64,000 bases of DNA from UBA2357 sp046295975 (lineage in GTDB: Bacteria > Pseudomonadota > Gammaproteobacteria > Burkholderiales > Rhodocyclaceae). Location: NCBI GenBank assembly GCA_046295975.1, contig JBKBMG010000019.1, forward strand, positions 23,351 to 87,350, written 5' to 3'. The position numbers and the translations under genes are program-made. Shown piece by piece: positions 25,529 through 32,913 of this stretch. Under the pieces are notes generated by a model. That model had not been told where the DNA came from and did no database searches. It saw only the letters and a list, made by a program, of their open reading frames with translations. How positions within the stretch are numbered: the stretch's first letter is position 1; every line of letters starts with the position of its first letter.

Positions 25529-26685
25529 CGCGATACCCAGTAGTCCCCGTCCAGCGCGAAGGGCATGAACTCCCGGTACAGGGTTTCCAGCGTCGCGCGC
25601 GGGTCGAGGTCGTCGAAGCGCGCGGGGTCGATCCAACCGGCCAGCACCTGCAGCGCCACGACGTTGAAGGGGTTGTTGTAGAACACGTGCCAGATCGCGT
25701 GGGCGCGACCGGTGCGCACCGCCGGCAGGCTGTCGAGCCGGCTGCGCTGCAGCAGGCCTTCGAGCGACGCCCGCGCCGAAGCGGCCGCGACGCCGGGGCC
25801 GAGCGAGACATAGGCTGCCTGCTGGACGTCGGCCGCCGAGCCGATCGCGGTGGCCACGTACACGTCGGGCGGCTCGATCAGCAGCCCTTCCAGGCTCACG
25901 GTGCCGGTCTGCCCCGGAATGCGGCCGGCGGCGAGGTTGCGGCCACCGGCGGCCTCGACCAGGTCGGCGAGCATGCCGCGCACCATGGTGTCGCAACAGG
26001 CGTCCGACAGGCCCGCGCGGCTGTGCAGGAACACCGTGGGACGCGGCGCAGCGGGATCCAGCCGGTCGGTGACGGCGGACAGGGCGGCGGCGTAGGCGTC
26101 GACGAAGCGCCGCGCGACGGCCTCGCGCCCCAGCGCCTGCCCCAGCGCCAGCATGCTCGGCGGCGTATTGGTCAGTGGATCTTCACGGAAGTCGACGAAC
26201 AGCACCGCGACGCCGGCGCGTTCGAGCTGCTCGACCAGGCGTTTGTCACGCGCCGCGGGGCCGTGGCCGGCGCGGCTGAAGACCGCCAGATCGGGCCGCA
26301 GCATCAGCGCCTGCTCAAGATCGAAACCGTCCGAGGCACCATGGCCGACGCGTGGAATCGTTGCCAGCATCGGAAAGGCGGCCAGATACTGGGCGTGACT
26401 GCCGGGGTCGACCCGCTCGAGGTCATCCGGCAAGGCGACCAGGCGCTCGGTCAGCGCCGGGCCTTCGAGAATGGCGAGCGCGTTGAGCAGACGCCCTTCA
26501 CCGAGCAGGATGCGCGTGACCGGTTGCGGCACGACGACCTCGCGCCCGGCGAGGTCGGTCAGTCGAACGGCACTGTCCGGCGTCGCGCTCACCGGGACGC
26601 CGGCGACGGCCGCGCACACCGACGTCAGCCAGATCGCCAGTCCCGCCACGAAGCCGCGCGAATCGCTCATCTGAATGCGCCGCAT
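25525..26685 (-). CDS. Periplasmic iron-siderophore binding protein
   Basis: A 386-residue precursor. A signal peptide covers about residues 1-32 (F-V-A-G-L-A-I-W-L-T-S-V-C-A-A-V-A-G). The mature part follows the FecB/BtuF class III fold: L-A-G-R-E-V-V-V-P-Q-P-V-T-R-I-L-L-G-E-G near 50, R-P-D-L-A-V-F, and a second lobe with G-R-A-H-A-I-W-H-V near 330. It delivers the chelate to the permease encoded next. Start candidates are 26685 and 26670; both keep the signal peptide. Confidence 0.88.
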   Translation of the reverse strand: MRRIQMSDSRGFVAGLAIWLTSVCAAVAGVPVSATPDSAVRLTDLAGREVVVPQPVTRILLGEGRLLNALAILEGPALTERLVALPDDLERVDPGSHAQYLAAFPMLATIPRVGHGASDGFDLEQALMLRPDLAVFSRAGHGPAARDKRLVEQLERAGVAVLFVDFREDPLTNTPPSMLALGQALGREAVARRFVDAYAAALSAVTDRLDPAAPRPTVFLHSRAGLSDACCDTMVRGMLADLVEAAGGRNLAAGRIPGQTGTVSLEGLLIEPPDVYVATAIGSAADVQQAAYVSLGPGVAAASARASLEGLLQRSRLDSLPAVRTGRAHAIWHVFYNNPFNVVALQVLAGWIDPARFDDLDPRATLETLYREFMPFALDGDYWVSR

Positions 26686-26686
26686 C

Positions 26687-28648
26687 TCAGAACCGCCACG
26701 CAAGGCCGATGCGGATCTCGCGGCCCGGTTCGGGCGAACCGACTACCCCTTCGTAGCCGGCAATGTGCTCGAAGCTTTCGTTGCTGGCGTGGTCGAGATA
26801 GTGCTTGTCGAACAGGTTGCGCACCGTCAGCGTGACACTCAGCGCGTCGCCACGCGTTTGCCAGCTGGCGTGCACGTCATGCACGCCGTAGCCGGGCTTG
26901 CGCACCGTACCAACACTGGTTTCGATGTTGCCCAGCCCCTTCACGAAGCGGCCCTGCCAGCCCACCTCCAGCTCCGGCGTCAGCTGGTAGTCGAGCTGCA
27001 TGCTCAGGGTGTCGCCGATGCTGTTGCCCAGGCCGTTGTGTTCGTAGACGTTGAGTCGCTTGCCGTTCAGGCGGGCGTCATTGTGGTGCAGGCCGACCGC
27101 AGCGCTGAGCGCGCCGACGCGATAGGCCGCCTGCAGCAGCGCGCCGCGCGAACGCAGGTCGCCTACGTTCTCGAAGCGCACCGGGCGCCCGAGTGGATCG
27201 GCGATCGCGTCGGCGATGCGGGTGTGGTAGAGCTTGCCGTCGAAGGTCCAGTGGCCGACCAGGTATTCGAAGCCGATCTCCGAGCTGCGGGCGCGTTCGG
27301 CCTTGAGATCGGGCGCGTTCGAGGCCACGTCGAGCTTGAACGCGTCCCGGATCTGCGGTCCGCGCAGTGCGCGTGCATGGGCCACGCGCAGCGCCAGCAT
27401 GGGGCTGAGCTGGTAGCGCAGTTCGAGGTTGGGACTGAAACCACGCTCGTTGAAACGCTGACCGGCGGCATCGACCAGGCGGTAGCGATCGAAGCGCCCA
27501 CCGGCGCCGAGCATCCAGTCATCGCCCAGCGGAATGCGCGCCTGCGCGAACACGCCACCGGCCCGGCCACGCTCGCGTTCGGCACTGCGATCGCCGTCGG
27601 GGCCGGCGGTGACCCGGTCGCGACGCTCGTCGATGCCGTAGGTCACGCTGGCACCGCCCACTTCGCTGGTGTTGGCGAGCCGTGCGCCGCGCGTCTGGCT
27701 GCGGCCATGCCAGATGCCCCAACGGTCGGTGATGTTCTGCTTGAGCGCATTGCTCGAGCCGTAAAAGATGGTCTCCAGATTCAGCCAGCTGGCATCGGGG
27801 GACTGCCAGTGGTGATTCAGCGTCCAGCTGTCCTGAGTGGCCTCCAGCGGGTAGGCCTGGTTCCAGTCGCTCGGGATCCACTGCGGGCGCTGGCTGCGGT
27901 CGCCCTTCTCGTCGCGCCGTTCGACGCTCACGCGCAGGGTCTGGTGCGGGGTGAGCTCGCCGACCAGCTTCGCAAAGCCGATGCCGTCGCGGGCGCCGGT
28001 GGCGCCAACCCGGCTGCCGTTGCCATCCTCATAGTCGTTGCGGTCCTGCCGGCTCACCATGAACAGCGTAGACCACGAGTCGCTGACACGACCGAAGGCG
28101 CTGCCGGTCAGCTTGTAGCCTTCGCCATTGCTGAAGTAGCCGGCCTTGAGCTGGCCACCGGCGCGTTCGCCGGGACGCAGCAGGTCGTCCGGGTCCTTGG
28201 TGACGAAGCGGATGGCGCCGCCGAGCGCACCGGGGCCGGTGGTGGCGTCACCCGTCCCGGCATCGACTTCGACGCGCTTGAGCAATTCCGGCTCGATACC
28301 GATGCGGCCGGTATGGTGGAAGACCTGTCCGACCAGCGCCGCGCCATCCACACTGACGTTGACCAGGGTGTCTTCGATGCCGCGCACATAGACTTTCTGG
28401 GCGATGCCGTGGCCGCCGCCGACGCCGACTTCGGGCTGGCTGGCAAAGACATCCTCGAGGTCGGTGGCCTGGTAGCGCGCAAGTGTGCGCGCATCCACGG
28501 TCGAGGTGGCTTCGACCTCGGCACTGACCTCGACGGCGGGCAGAACGGCGGCGGGGTCGCGCTCGGTCTGGGCGATGGCCTGGGTGGCGCAGGCACCCAG
28601 CGCGGAGACGGCGACGCAGATCGGCAGGCGAACGGGACGGAACGGCAT
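26687..28648 (-). CDS. TonB-dependent siderophore receptor
   Basis: A 653-residue outer-membrane receptor with a signal peptide of about 26 residues (A-I-A-Q), a plug domain at about 45-165 (L-E-D-V-F-A-S-Q-P-E-V, V-R-G-I-E-D, then G-A-L-G-G-A-I-R-F-V-T-K-D-P) and a 22-strand barrel ending in the terminal aromatic W-R-F. It has no STN signalling domain, unlike the three receptors at 48-60 kb, so is not coupled to a FecI/FecR pair. The barrel motif near 420 resembles the FRAP/NPNL boxes of heme receptors (L-R-G-P...N-A-P-D-L) but lacks the intervening His, so a siderophore is likelier than heme. A Fur-like box lies just upstream. Confidence 0.92.
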   Translation of the reverse strand: MPFRPVRLPICVAVSALGACATQAIAQTERDPAAVLPAVEVSAEVEATSTVDARTLARYQATDLEDVFASQPEVGVGGGHGIAQKVYVRGIEDTLVNVSVDGAALVGQVFHHTGRIGIEPELLKRVEVDAGTGDATTGPGALGGAIRFVTKDPDDLLRPGERAGGQLKAGYFSNGEGYKLTGSAFGRVSDSWSTLFMVSRQDRNDYEDGNGSRVGATGARDGIGFAKLVGELTPHQTLRVSVERRDEKGDRSQRPQWIPSDWNQAYPLEATQDSWTLNHHWQSPDASWLNLETIFYGSSNALKQNITDRWGIWHGRSQTRGARLANTSEVGGASVTYGIDERRDRVTAGPDGDRSAERERGRAGGVFAQARIPLGDDWMLGAGGRFDRYRLVDAAGQRFNERGFSPNLELRYQLSPMLALRVAHARALRGPQIRDAFKLDVASNAPDLKAERARSSEIGFEYLVGHWTFDGKLYHTRIADAIADPLGRPVRFENVGDLRSRGALLQAAYRVGALSAAVGLHHNDARLNGKRLNVYEHNGLGNSIGDTLSMQLDYQLTPELEVGWQGRFVKGLGNIETSVGTVRKPGYGVHDVHASWQTRGDALSVTLTVRNLFDKHYLDHASNESFEHIAGYEGVVGSPEPGREIRIGLAWRF

Positions 28649-28670
28649 CGTGGCTCCTGTTGCGTAACAA

Positions 28671-28685
28671 AGAGAATGATTCTCG
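28671..28685. promoter_or_regulatory. Fur box upstream of the TonB receptor operon
   Basis: AGAGAATGATTCTCG contains the near-perfect dyad GAGAATGATTCTC and matches the 7-1-7 Fur consensus TGATAATNATTATCA at 10 of 14 positions. It lies 23 bp before the receptor start, in the 37-bp gap after the kinase gene, so iron repression of the uptake operon is likely. Confidence 0.75.
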
Positions 28686-30197
28686 TTAAGAGCGCAACGA
28701 AGCAGGAACGGAATTTACATCTGTTACCAAGTGTGTGGTGTGGCGGGACGGGTCTGCGTCCGGAAGGACCGCGGCGCGCGTGGCCGGCAGCTGGAAGCGC
28801 ACTTCCAGCCCGCCCCTCGCCCCGTTCCGGGCCTGCAGGGTGCCGCCGGTCGCCTGCACCTGACGCCGGGCGAGGGCGAGGCCAAGACCGAAGCCGGTGC
28901 GCCGCCTGCCGCCCGCTTCGGTGACGGTTGCAGGGGCGTGGCCGCCGGAAGCAGACGCAGCCGCGGCCGGCTCGCGGCCGGCGATGCGGAAGAACGGTTC
29001 GAAGATGCGCTCGAGCATCGATTCCGGCACACCCGGTCCGCCGTCGGCGATGCACAGCCGGTAGCTGTCGACAGGTGCTTGCGGCCCGCCGTCGGACACC
29101 CGCTCCAGGGTCACGTCCACCCGTTTGCCGGCGGGAGTGTGCGCCAGGGCGTTGCGCAACACGTTCTCGACCGCCTGCCCCAGCGCGCGGTGATTGCTTG
29201 CGGCCAACGGCGCCTCCGGCGGCAGCGCGACGCAGATCTCGTGGTCGGGAAACTCGAAGCGCGCGTCGTCGATCACGCTGTCTAGCAGTTCGGTCAGGTC
29301 CAGCGACTCGTCGCGCAGCGATGGCGTTTCGTTTTCCAGCCAGCTCAGGGTCAGCGCATCCTCCACCAGCCGGCGCATCGCTTCGCATTCGTCGCGGATG
29401 CGGCCGAGCAGCAGCGGGCCGTCACCACCGCGCTCGGCCAGCGCGGCGGCCATCTCGACGCGGGTTAGCGGCGTGCGCAGTTCATGCGACATGTCGGCCA
29501 GGCGCTGGCGCTGGTCAAGCACCTGGTGGCCGATGCGCTCGGCCATGGCGTCGAAGGTGTGGGCGAGATCGGCGATCTCGTCGTTGCGCGACCCGAGCAT
29601 GCCGCTCACGCGCACGTCGTAGCGTCCGGCGCTGAGCTGGCGGCTCGCCTGCTGCAGCCGCCGGATCGGCGCCGCAAGGTGGCGGTAGAGCACCGCACAG
29701 ACGATGAGCATCACCCCCAGGGGCAGGGCAAACTGCAGCAACAGGCGGTAGACATCCCAGCGGTAGCCGGGGCGCATGCGCTGCGGCAACTGGATCAGAA
29801 AACGGTGTGCCTCATCCTCGAAGGGAATCTCCATGATCGGGTTGTCATGGAAGTAGAGGTGGATCTTCCAGTTCACGTCGCGCCCCAGGCCGAATTCCGA
29901 CACGAAACGCGGCGACAGCGTACCGGCGACCGGCCATACTTCGGCGCCGACCACCGCGGCCCAGGTGTCCTCCTGGGCCTGCAGCGTCGTCAGCCAGTGA
30001 CGCAGGGCTTCAAGCTCGCCGGCGCGCAGCAGCGCCTCGGCCTGGCGACCGTAGTGGATCAGCGTCTGGCGATGGGCCGGTGCGATGAAGCTCATCGCCT
30101 CTTCCGTCCGCTGCGCCATGTGGGTGACCGCAGTGAACAGGATCACCGCACCCACTGCGACGATCGCGCACAGCTTCCACAGCAGGCGCCGGTTCAT
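28686..30197 (-). CDS. Sensor histidine kinase (PfeS-like)
   Basis: A 503-residue membrane kinase. TM1 is at about 5-28, a periplasmic sensor of about 120 residues follows, TM2 is near 150-172, then HAMP, HisKA (L-A-D-M-S-H-E-L-R-T-P-L-T-R) and ATPase (N-V-L-R-N-A-L-A-H-T, D-G-G-P-G-V-P, G-F-G-L-G-L-A-L-A-R). Within the ATPase lid is an Ala/Gly-rich insert of about 25 residues. It is coupled by a 4-base overlap to an OmpR-type regulator and lies directly upstream of a TonB receptor operon, as pfeR-pfeS-pfeA do in Pseudomonas, where the pair induces an enterobactin receptor. The ligand here is unknown. Confidence 0.88.
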   Translation of the reverse strand: MNRRLLWKLCAIVAVGAVILFTAVTHMAQRTEEAMSFIAPAHRQTLIHYGRQAEALLRAGELEALRHWLTTLQAQEDTWAAVVGAEVWPVAGTLSPRFVSEFGLGRDVNWKIHLYFHDNPIMEIPFEDEAHRFLIQLPQRMRPGYRWDVYRLLLQFALPLGVMLIVCAVLYRHLAAPIRRLQQASRQLSAGRYDVRVSGMLGSRNDEIADLAHTFDAMAERIGHQVLDQRQRLADMSHELRTPLTRVEMAAALAERGGDGPLLLGRIRDECEAMRRLVEDALTLSWLENETPSLRDESLDLTELLDSVIDDARFEFPDHEICVALPPEAPLAASNHRALGQAVENVLRNALAHTPAGKRVDVTLERVSDGGPQAPVDSYRLCIADGGPGVPESMLERIFEPFFRIAGREPAAAASASGGHAPATVTEAGGRRRTGFGLGLALARRQVQATGGTLQARNGARGGLEVRFQLPATRAAVLPDADPSRHTTHLVTDVNSVPASLRS

Positions 30198-30880
30198 GTG
30201 AATACGTAGCCCTTGCCGTGCTGAGTCTGCAGGCGGTCGGCGCCCAGCCCGGTTTCACCCAGCCGACGGCGGATGCGGCTGATGTGCATGTCCAGACTGC
30301 GGTCGTAGCGGCTGAACTCGCGCTCCAGCACGCAGCGATAGAGATAGGGTTTGGACAAGGCCTCGCCGCGCTGGGCGACGAGCTGCCACAACAGTCGGAA
30401 CTGCAGCGGCGTGAGCGTCACCGGCCGGCCGTCGACGGTGGCAGACTGGCTGGCGCGCTCCAGTCGCAGCGCGTCGACCACCAGCACGCCGGGCCGAACC
30501 TCGGCCGGACCAGGACGGCGCACGCGGCGCAATACCGCGTCGATACGCAATTCCAGCTCGGTGGGGTTGAAGGGTTTGGAGAGGTAGTCATCGGCGCCGT
30601 GGTGCAGGCCGCGGATGCGCTCCTCCTCGGCACCACAGGCGGTGAGCATGATCACCGGCGTCGGCCGGTGCGCCGCACGCAGACGGCGCAACACCTCGAA
30701 GCCGTCCAGCCCGGGCAGCTTCACGTCGAGCAGAATGAGTTCCGCCGCATCGCTGCAGGCCAACTCCAGCCCAGTGTCACCACGATGCGCGGCCAGGCAG
30801 GCGTAGCCGCGCCGGCGCACCAGTTCGGACAGGTCGGCACACAGGGCCGGATCGTCTTCGATGATCAGGATTCGGTTCAT
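30194..30880 (-). CDS. OmpR/PhoB-family response regulator (PfeR-like)
   Basis: A 228-residue regulator. The receiver (1-120) has E-D-D near residues 8-10, phospho-Asp in L-I-L-L-D-V-K-L-P-G and Lys in L-S-K-P-F-N-P. The winged helix-turn-helix (about 130-228) ends in the typical R-L-Q-T-Q-H-G-K-G-Y-V-F. With the following kinase it probably activates the TonB receptor operon when the cognate siderophore is present. A Fur-like box lies 70 bp upstream. Confidence 0.92.
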   Translation of the reverse strand: MNRILIIEDDPALCADLSELVRRRGYACLAAHRGDTGLELACSDAAELILLDVKLPGLDGFEVLRRLRAAHRPTPVIMLTACGAEEERIRGLHHGADDYLSKPFNPTELELRIDAVLRRVRRPGPAEVRPGVLVVDALRLERASQSATVDGRPVTLTPLQFRLLWQLVAQRGEALSKPYLYRCVLEREFSRYDRSLDMHISRIRRRLGETGLGADRLQTQHGKGYVFT

Positions 30881-30949
30881 GGCGACGGACCGTGCTCGGG
30901 TCGCCCGGTCGGAAATGCATGGGCGGGCCGCAGGATTATACGCCAGTAC

Positions 30950-30964
30950 TGCTATTCATTCTCA
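30950..30964. promoter_or_regulatory. Fur-like box in the divergent promoter region
   Basis: Read on the minus strand, TGAGAATGAATAGCA matches the 7-1-7 Fur consensus at about 11 of 14 positions. It lies in an unusually AT-rich 171-bp gap between the response regulator and the divergent DUF2975 gene and could control either. A possible -10 TACAAT for the plus-strand gene is at 31007-31012. Confidence 0.6.
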
Positions 30965-31051
30965 TTCTTTTTATTGATTCTTGCCGCGACCGCTTGATTA
31001 CTTCAGTACAATATTTTATTGTTGTTTTACGTTAATTTTTTGAAGCAGAAT

Positions 31052-31633
31052 ATGAATACCTCTCTTGAGTCGTCCCCCGCATCGGGGCACCAGCGCGAGC
31101 ACGCTCGGGACATCCGCATGCAGCGACTCGGCAGCCGACTGGCGGTATTCGCCCGCGCCTCGATCGCGGTGGTCGTCCTCGTGCCGTTGCTGCGCTGGTG
31201 GTGGCCCCAAGGGCCAGACCTGCTGCCGGCCATTCTCGCCAACAGTGTGGATGCGGCCGCGCTCGGCTGGGGCCAGCGTCTGGCCGGAAGCGCGGTGGAC
31301 GGCGTGGTCGCGGCACTGGGCGCAGCCACGCTGCTCACGCTCGCGCGCCTGGGCGACCTGTTCCGACACGGCGCCTATCTGTCCGCACAGGCAGCGGCCT
31401 TGTTGGGCACGCTCGGACGTCGCCTGCTGTGGCTGGCGGGCGCGCAGATCGCCTACGCGCCGCTGATGAGCCTGGGCGTCACCCTGTTCAATCCGCCGGG
31501 GCAGCGGATGCTGGCAGTGACCGTGACCGGCACCGAAGCCATGCTGCTGATCGGGGCACTGGTGGCGCTCCTGTTCGCCCGCATCACCGAGGAGGCCGTG
31601 CGCCTCGCCGATGAAAACGCGCAAATCGTCTAG
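31052..31633 (+). CDS. DUF2975 membrane protein
   Basis: A 193-residue inner-membrane protein with four hydrophobic helices (about 28-48, 75-95, 115-140, 160-182) and the DUF2975 end L-L-F-A-R-I-T-E-E-A-V-R-L-A-D-E-N-A. Such proteins are regularly paired with a small XRE regulator, as YoaS-YozG in Bacillus; the function is unknown. It begins 40 bases after an AT-rich promoter-like stretch, and the regulator gene starts 9 bp after its stop. Confidence 0.75.
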   Translation: MNTSLESSPASGHQREHARDIRMQRLGSRLAVFARASIAVVVLVPLLRWWWPQGPDLLPAILANSVDAAALGWGQRLAGSAVDGVVAALGAATLLTLARLGDLFRHGAYLSAQAAALLGTLGRRLLWLAGAQIAYAPLMSLGVTLFNPPGQRMLAVTVTGTEAMLLIGALVALLFARITEEAVRLADENAQIV

Positions 31634-31642
31634 CGAATCGAC

Positions 31643-31855
31643 ATGGCCATCGTCGTCAATCTCGATGTGATGCTGGCGCGCCGCAAAATGCGCTCCAAGG
31701 CCCTGGCAGAAGCCATCGGCATCACCGAACAGAATCTCTCGCTGCTCAAGAGTGGCAAGGTGAAGGGCATGCGCTTCGCCACCCTGGAAGCGATCTGCCG
31801 TCATCTCGACTGCCAGCCCGGCGACCTGCTGGAATACGTGCCGGACCCGGAATGA
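31643..31855 (+). CDS. Small XRE-family regulator (YozG-like)
   Basis: A 70-residue Cro/CI-type DNA-binding protein: helix-turn-helix at about 16-40 (S-K-A-L-A-E-A-I-G-I-T-E-Q-N-L-S-L-L-K-S-G-K split by the turn) and the family end L-D-C-Q-P-G-D-L-L-E-Y. This subgroup accompanies DUF2975 membrane proteins and probably regulates its own operon. The stop overlaps the next start in an ATGA. Confidence 0.88.
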   Translation: MAIVVNLDVMLARRKMRSKALAEAIGITEQNLSLLKSGKVKGMRFATLEAICRHLDCQPGDLLEYVPDPE

Positions 31856-32622
31856 CCGGCATGCCGGCCGATACTGTCGCGGCACACGGCACCGCGCTGC
31901 GTTGGCTCGGCGCACGGCGACGCACCGCGGCCTGCCTGTTGATCTCGGTCCTTGCCCACCTCCTCGCAATCCTCAGCCTGCCGCGGCCAACGCTTCCCCT
32001 GACAAGCGATGCCGCGCTGGCGCGCGCGCCGGTGAGCGTTCGCCTCGTGCCGGCCGTATCACCACCCCGGCCGGAGGCCACGCTCGTCCCGCCGCCGACG
32101 ACATCACCGCCATCCACGCACACGCCTCCGGCTGCAACCGCAGCACCGACGACCCAGGTCGCCCCCGGCAGTGCCCGGCCTGCGCAGACCGCGACGTCGC
32201 CATCCACGGAGACGCCCGCGCCGCTTCGCCGCAACGCGCCGACTACCGCCCCCCTACCCGCCGCCACCCGCCCCCTCGCCGAAACGCCCCCTCCTTCCTC
32301 GCCACTTCGGCCCATCACCCCCGGAGCGCCACGCATCGACCTCGACGCAGCCCGTGCCCTCGCCCGGGAGTCTCCTGGCATCCCGGACGCACGCCCGGCA
32401 ATGCGCAATCTGGCCCCCGCCCAAGCGCCCGTCGCACGCGACCGCGTCGAAGCCGCCATCGCACGCGCCACGGCCGCCCCCACCCAAGTGGAACAACGAA
32501 CGGTGGACGGCGCGTGGCTGATCGAGACAGGAGGCCTGCGCTGCCGGGTCACGCCGGGCACACGCCCGCCAGCGCTAGAAGGGACACCGTACGCGACGCA
32601 GTGCAGCACGGTGCAACGCTGA
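31852..32622 (+). CDS. Protein with TonB-like membrane anchor and Pro-rich periplasmic region
   Basis: A 256-residue protein with one membrane helix (about 27-43) after a basic stretch (R22-R24). The helix has Ser32-x3-His36 (I-S-V-L-A-H), the spacing of the Ser/His pair in TonB that contacts ExbB/ExbD. A Pro/Thr/Ala-rich segment (about 55-150) could span the periplasm, and the end has D-G-A-W-L-I-E-T-G-G-L-R-C-R with two Cys. The canonical TonB C-terminal fold is not recognisable. It overlaps the XRE gene by ATGA, so is in the same operon. It may be an unusual energy transducer or simply a membrane-anchored accessory protein. Confidence 0.6.
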   Translation: MTGMPADTVAAHGTALRWLGARRRTAACLLISVLAHLLAILSLPRPTLPLTSDAALARAPVSVRLVPAVSPPRPEATLVPPPTTSPPSTHTPPAATAAPTTQVAPGSARPAQTATSPSTETPAPLRRNAPTTAPLPAATRPLAETPPPSSPLRPITPGAPRIDLDAARALARESPGIPDARPAMRNLAPAQAPVARDRVEAAIARATAAPTQVEQRTVDGAWLIETGGLRCRVTPGTRPPALEGTPYATQCSTVQR

Positions 32623-32704
32623 CGGCGAGCCTGATCGACCTGAAAGATTTATGTGGAAGTCGTCACGGTTCGCCTTGCCACCCTGCCGGCAGGATGACAT
32701 CGCT

Positions 32705-32822
32705 CTAGGGAAACACTGATTAAACCCGTTCGCCCTGAGCTTGTCGAAGGGCATTCCTCAGAAAATCAAGGGCTTCGACAGGCTCGGTCCGAACGGTCCT
32801 GAATAAATCAGAGCTTCCCTAG
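32705..32822. mobile_element. 118-bp palindromic element (MITE or REP-type)
   Basis: The ends are inverted repeats of 19 bp matching at 16 positions: CTAGGGAAACACTGATTAA at the left and, inverted, CTAGGGAAGCTCTGATTTA at the right. Inside is a second, nested palindrome with CCGTTCGCCCTGAGC and GCTCGGTCCGAACGG plus TGTCGAAG/CTTCGACA, the same core as at 22096-22172. It codes for nothing and separates two convergent genes. It looks like a non-autonomous mobile repeat. Confidence 0.65.
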
Positions 32823-32913
32823 ATGCACTTCGTGGGCAAACGGTCTGGCCGGTTCAAGCGAGGCGCCCGAATACGTCATCGCTGGCGATCGGCACGGCAC
32901 CATACGAACCGGG

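Noticed and set aside
26687..28648. Heme receptor (HmuR/BhuR type)
   Set aside because: FRAP/NPNL-like wording is present but the intervening His is missing, so only a general siderophore-receptor call is made.
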